Source: Humisphaera sp. | GTDB taxonomy: Bacteria > Planctomycetota > Phycisphaerae > Tepidisphaerales > Tepidisphaeraceae | NCBI GenBank assembly: GCA_025351525.1 | Contig: JANXVV010000074.1 | Location: forward strand, 1 to 9,367 | DNA length: 9,367 nucleotides | Direction: 5' to 3' | Shown: positions 6,259 through 9,367 of the stretch, piece by piece | Layout of the letters: every line of letters starts with the position of its first letter | Numbering within the stretch: the first letter of the stretch is position 1 | Notes under the pieces: generated by a model | Database searches by the model: none | The model's input: only the letters and a program-made list of their open reading frames with translations | Told to the model about the DNA's origin: nothing | Made by a program: the position numbers and the translations under genes

Positions 6259-8688
6259 TCACTTCCAAATCCCCGAATCCCCCGTCCACTTCAACCACTC
6301 CTGCCAATACTCCTTCGGCATCGCGAAGCTGCCATTGGCGAACGCTTCGGTGGGCATCTTTTTCAACAGCACCTTGGCCCGTTCGTTGGCGGTGCGGGCA
6401 TCTTCGAATCGACCGAGGGCACAGTAGGAGTTGACGATTTGAACGTAGGCTGACAAAGCCGAGGGATCATCCTGGTAGCGAAACGCGGCGGTGTCATAGA
6501 GTCGAATCGCCTCGGAGTAATTCGACAGGTCATAGGCACAATCGGCCCGGTAGAAATGGCTCAGCTTTTCGTAAAGCTTCCCGACTTCATCCTTCGGCTC
6601 CGACAACCGATTTAACTCAATCACGCGGGCATACAGCGCGCTCGCCTTGGTGAGACGGGTTCGCTTCGCAAAGATCGCTTCACCCAGATCGACCGGAGCA
6701 TTGGCATCGCCGGGCTTGGTGGTGGCACCGGCAACCAGCAAAAGATGCGCGCTTTTGCGATAGCTGTCAGCCATCAGGAACAGAATCTGTCCCATCTTTT
6801 CATCCTGCGGGTATCGCTGCGAAAGCTCCTCAAGCTTCGAGACCGCCTCTTCAAATCGGCTGGTTCGATAAAAGAGCTGCGCGAGATCGAACAGAGATTG
6901 CCGAAACTCAATGGCTTCGGGCGTGATGAGAGGATTGCCGAGAACGTCGGTGAGTGTCTTCTCGGCCTTGCCGTAAAAATCGGGGCCTTTGGCGATATAC
7001 GCTTGGGCCAGCGGCACCGCGGATTTGTTGGCCGCCAAAGCCGTGGGATGGCGGAAGAGGTTTTGCTGGAACGCGGCGATCGCATCGTCATACGCCCCCA
7101 TCGCCTGGTAGGCTCGGCCCAGTCGCAGGAGCGCTTCCGGTGTCAGCGAATCCTGTGGCCGCTCGGTGACGAATAACTTCAACGCCGAGATCGCGCGACG
7201 GAGATCGCCGGCCCGATCGTACAGATCGATCCCATGCCATAGACCGTCGCCATATCCCTTGTCATCCGCCAGAGTCAAAGCGCGCGAATACGCCACGTAG
7301 GCATCCCCGGCATTGGCTCGATAGTCGCGCGTTTGTTGCAGCATCCGAATCTGATCCGCCGGCTTGGCGGTGGCGGAAATTTTCTCCATCTGTTCGGCGC
7401 GTTTCTCGTAGACGTTCCCTAGCCGTGCGAAAAAGGTGGCGGGCAACTGAGGTTGCAGGCTTTGCTCATAGGCGAGCAGTTCCAGCGCGCCTTGATAGTT
7501 GCCGCGAACGCTCAGCATGTCGCTGGCCTGCTGCAATCCCGCCACCACTTCCGCCTGAAATCTGGCTTTGCCGACCTTCGCCTCTTCAGTCTGATTCAGT
7601 TGATTGGTCAGGTTATGGAGATCGGTCAGTCCCGCCTCGTCCTGCGCCATCGCCACTCGGCAAACGCCCCGTCCCAGCCGGGCCAGAGGCGCCATTCTGG
7701 ATTCGGGATGATTCACCACCACGATTTCAAAATAGGAATTGGCGACTTTCCAATCCTGCCGATCCGCCGAGATTTTGCCCAGCACGTAACAGGCATCCCC
7801 ATCGAGGGGATGGCGGGTGTGCATCTGCTCGCGCGACACGCGAAGCAACCGCTCGGATTCATCGGGATCGCCCAGTTTCCAGGCACAGTAACCCAGCCAG
7901 TAATTGATCTGGCCCTGATCGACCGAGTCTGATCCGAGCTTGGCCGCGTCGGCCAAGAGCGCTTTTGCATCGGCGAAATTGCCGTGATCGATTTTTTGAT
8001 GGGCCGATTCACACAGCGCCCACGACCTCTCGCTATCCGCCAGATCGGTGCGTGCGATGTATTCCTCCAAAGCCGCCGCCGCTCCATCCGCATCATCGTG
8101 CTCCAGGTGCAGGTCGATGATTTTGCGGTGCATTCGGATCGAGTGCGTTGGGTCCAATGCCATCGCCGCGTGATAGTGTTTCAGCGCAACGGGCACGTTG
8201 TGCAGCGCCTCGAAACTCTCCGCCAACCGCCGGTGAATCTCATAGTTCGCCGGGATATCATCCGCCAGCGCCAACAGCGTTTGCTCGATGATCTGTTCGT
8301 GCTTGCGCGGGATGCGGACTTTGCGATCCTTCTGATCCTCCGCCACCGAAATCCCCTCGGCCAGCAACAGATGAATCTGCCCATCGTGCGGCTTGTCGAG
8401 CTTTTCGGTGTTCAACAATTTGTTGAGATGCTCGATTGCCGCATCCGGCCGTTCCTGGGCGAGAAAATCGCGGGCGACGTTGATTTTCTGGTCGACGGTC
8501 AGACCGGGCTTCGGGTCGATAAATAAATAGGCGGCGAAAGCGAACAGGCCGAGCGATGCCAACAAAAGGGGAAGTTGCCAAAGCTGACCGGCACGGGCCA
8601 AAGGCGTCGCGGGAATGGTGCGAGGTGGGGAGGTTAAGGGGCGAGCAGACGCCATGGCTTCCGTGCCTTTCCCCGGGCGCTGGATCAT
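6259..8688 (-). CDS. Membrane-anchored tetratricopeptide-repeat protein, function unknown
   Basis: This is an 809-residue protein with a proline-rich basic N-terminus, one hydrophobic helix at about 38-57, then a long alpha-solenoid. TPR-like helix pairs are visible at about 150-183, 264-297, 300-330, 490-512, 515-548, 595-628, 710-743 and 745-778; examples are LLRLGRAYQAMGAYDDAIAAF and LAQLFYRTSRFEEAVSKLEE. The basic residues before the helix suggest the N-terminus is inside and the solenoid is periplasmic or outer-facing, unless it is cleaved. There is no enzymatic motif. TPR scaffolds usually bind partner proteins. It is first in the run leading to flgN and the flagellar genes, 71 nt from flgN, so a flagellar assembly role is possible but unproven. 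The start is uncertain: the ATG at 8688 lies in a small hairpin (GGATCA/TGATCC) and has no well-spaced ribosome binding site. The ATG at 8655 (Met12) is an alternative. Confidence 0.85.
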   Translation of the reverse strand: MIQRPGKGTEAMASARPLTSPPRTIPATPLARAGQLWQLPLLLASLGLFAFAAYLFIDPKPGLTVDQKINVARDFLAQERPDAAIEHLNKLLNTEKLDKPHDGQIHLLLAEGISVAEDQKDRKVRIPRKHEQIIEQTLLALADDIPANYEIHRRLAESFEALHNVPVALKHYHAAMALDPTHSIRMHRKIIDLHLEHDDADGAAAALEEYIARTDLADSERSWALCESAHQKIDHGNFADAKALLADAAKLGSDSVDQGQINYWLGYCAWKLGDPDESERLLRVSREQMHTRHPLDGDACYVLGKISADRQDWKVANSYFEIVVVNHPESRMAPLARLGRGVCRVAMAQDEAGLTDLHNLTNQLNQTEEAKVGKARFQAEVVAGLQQASDMLSVRGNYQGALELLAYEQSLQPQLPATFFARLGNVYEKRAEQMEKISATAKPADQIRMLQQTRDYRANAGDAYVAYSRALTLADDKGYGDGLWHGIDLYDRAGDLRRAISALKLFVTERPQDSLTPEALLRLGRAYQAMGAYDDAIAAFQQNLFRHPTALAANKSAVPLAQAYIAKGPDFYGKAEKTLTDVLGNPLITPEAIEFRQSLFDLAQLFYRTSRFEEAVSKLEELSQRYPQDEKMGQILFLMADSYRKSAHLLLVAGATTKPGDANAPVDLGEAIFAKRTRLTKASALYARVIELNRLSEPKDEVGKLYEKLSHFYRADCAYDLSNYSEAIRLYDTAAFRYQDDPSALSAYVQIVNSYCALGRFEDARTANERAKVLLKKMPTEAFANGSFAMPKEYWQEWLKWTGDSGIWK

Positions 8689-8707
8689 CCTGATCCGGCA
8701 ACTCCCT

Positions 8708-8723
8708 CCGCACTTCAGTGCGG
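8708..8723. other. Small palindromic hairpin upstream of the TPR gene
   Basis: CCGCAC-ttca-GTGCGG is a perfect 6-bp stem with a 4-nt loop, about 20 nt before the TPR start at 8688. A second dyad, GGATCA-tcc-TGATCC (8682-8696), spans that start codon. Neither is followed by a T tract in the minus direction. They may form leader-RNA structure or act as an operator. Confidence 0.45.
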
Positions 8724-8791
8724 AAAAGAGTCAATGCCCGACGAGCGTTTAAAAAATCTTCAAGAAACGAAGTTGTAAAAGTAACTTGTGT

Positions 8792-8818
8792 TTATCGAAA
8801 CGCAAGCGCGAAGTTTTC
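8792..8818 (-). promoter_or_regulatory. Weak candidate FliA (sigma-28) promoter
   Basis: On the minus strand, GAAA-N15-TTCGATAA resembles the enterobacterial FliA consensus TAAA-N15-GCCGATAA: 3 of 4 in the -35 and 6 of 8 in the -10, with exact spacing. It lies in the gap upstream of the TPR gene and would give a leader of roughly 90 nt. A sigma-70-like pair TTGCGT-N16-TACTTT overlaps it, so the assignment is tentative. The rest of the 136-nt gap (8689-8824) is AT-richer than its surroundings, as promoters often are. Confidence 0.25.
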
Positions 8819-8824
8819 AGTTCG

Positions 8825-9262
8825 TCAAATATATTGCGACGCCACGTTCACATACCGCATCCGCACCTCGTACAACGCGGCGTCCAGCATGTGCGTTTCA
8901 TCCGGCGCAAGATTATTCGCGGTCTTTTGTTCCAGCAGCGAAAGGGTATCGATGTGATGCTTGGCCCGGTCGAGATTCAACATGGGCTCGCCGCCTTCCG
9001 GCGAAAGGTCGCCCAAGTAGAAAAGAGCCTGTGTCATGATCGATTGAACCATCGTGCTGAAGTTGACCGGCGGCAATTCGCCCCGGCCACGCGGGGCACC
9101 GCCCGAGCGGGATCGGGGATCGGAAAGTTTTTCCGGTGCCGGCGCGGCGGCACTGGCGGCGGCGGCCTTTTTTTGCTGCTCCTCCACCAGTTTGCGTTTT
9201 TCCTCCTGCGCCTGCTTTTTCCAGTCGGTGTCGATGCTGAGCGAAGGTTTTTCGTCGGACAT
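8825..9262 (-). CDS. DUF1844-like small protein
   Basis: I recognise this 145-residue protein as DUF1844-like. The N-terminal half (about 10-65) is charged and Ala/Pro-rich with a short coiled coil (KKQAQEEKRKLVEEQQKKAA), probably disordered beyond it. The C-terminal half (about 65-142) has the family pattern: PPVNFSTMVQSIMTQALFYLG, then a GEPMLNLDRAKHHIDTLSLL helix and a final helix ending in LYEVRMRYVNVAS. The family's biochemical role is unknown. It is common in planctomycetes, acidobacteria and some proteobacterial relatives. The start at MSDEKPSL was chosen because the upstream in-frame extension to 9337 is arginine-rich and unlike the family. No clear ribosome binding site is seen. It is 136 nt from the TPR gene and may not share its transcript. 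There is no obvious flagellar link. Confidence 0.75.
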   Translation of the reverse strand: MSDEKPSLSIDTDWKKQAQEEKRKLVEEQQKKAAAASAAAPAPEKLSDPRSRSGGAPRGRGELPPVNFSTMVQSIMTQALFYLGDLSPEGGEPMLNLDRAKHHIDTLSLLEQKTANNLAPDETHMLDAALYEVRMRYVNVASQYI

Positions 9263-9367
9263 GTGAAAGAGTCTAACACTACCCCGCGACTTATCCAGTC
9301 CGACCAACGTAAGGCAGGACCGACCGGGCCATCGCATTTGGCTTTCCGATCCCCTCCCCCCATGTAC
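9263..9367. other. Right-edge intergenic sequence
   Basis: These 105 nt precede the DUF1844-like gene. I see no gene, strong hairpin or well-spaced promoter. TAGACT at about 9276-9271 on the minus strand could be a poor -10 box, with no good -35. Both strands give only arginine-rich readings here, typical of non-coding GC-rich sequence. Confidence 0.4.

Noticed and set aside
6188..6307. Longer start for the FlgN-like protein at 6307
   Set aside because: The extension is translated from the repeat-bearing gap and the end of the TPR gene, giving a charged low-complexity leader not seen in the family.
8708..8723. Terminator for the DUF1844-like gene
   Set aside because: The stem is only 6 bp and is followed on the minus strand by AGGGAGTT instead of a T run. 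The TTTT tract lies on the wrong side.

Overview
The window is a compact, bacterial, roughly 58-60% GC region. Every convincing gene lies on the minus strand, so transcription runs from high to low coordinates. The combination of a flagellar rod/MS-ring cluster, an FlgN-type chaperone, a sigma-54 two-component system, a long membrane-anchored TPR protein and a small DUF1844-type protein, plus many short intergenic inverted repeats, suggests a member of the Planctomycetota, possibly the Phycisphaerae. This placement is inferred from protein flavour and gene content. No rRNA or other marker in the window confirms it.

Layout in transcription order: a DUF1844-like protein (9262-8825); a 136-nt gap with small hairpins and a weak FliA-like promoter match; a TPR protein with one N-terminal membrane helix (8688-6259); an FlgN-like export chaperone (6187-5744), whose stop codon overlaps the start of a soluble histidine kinase (5744-4899); an NtrC-type sigma-54 response regulator with an intact GAFTGA loop (4808-3435); then flgB (3333-2932), flgC (2855-2451), fliE (2322-2008) and fliF (1882-167). 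After fliF comes a hairpin with a T-rich tail that looks like a terminator. Beyond it is a larger near-palindromic repeat (1-75). fliG does not follow directly.

The genes fit one picture. A cytoplasmic kinase and its sigma-54 activator, FlgR/FlgS-like or FleR/FleS-like, sit directly upstream of the genes for the earliest flagellar structures: MS ring, FliE adaptor and proximal rod. A -24/-12-like sequence lies just upstream of flgB, with a small inverted repeat beside it. The kinase is translationally coupled to the FlgN-like chaperone, which may link export status to gene control.

The most unusual DNA is in the gaps. The flgC-fliE gap is almost entirely a perfect 39-bp inverted repeat built from GTGGTTAGT-type units. 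The kinase-regulator and TPR-flgN gaps hold degenerate relatives sharing exact 11-12-mers, each starting at or within 2 nt after a stop codon. No mobile-element genes, CRISPR array, tRNA or rRNA were seen. All gaps are under 150 nt and are described in the entries.
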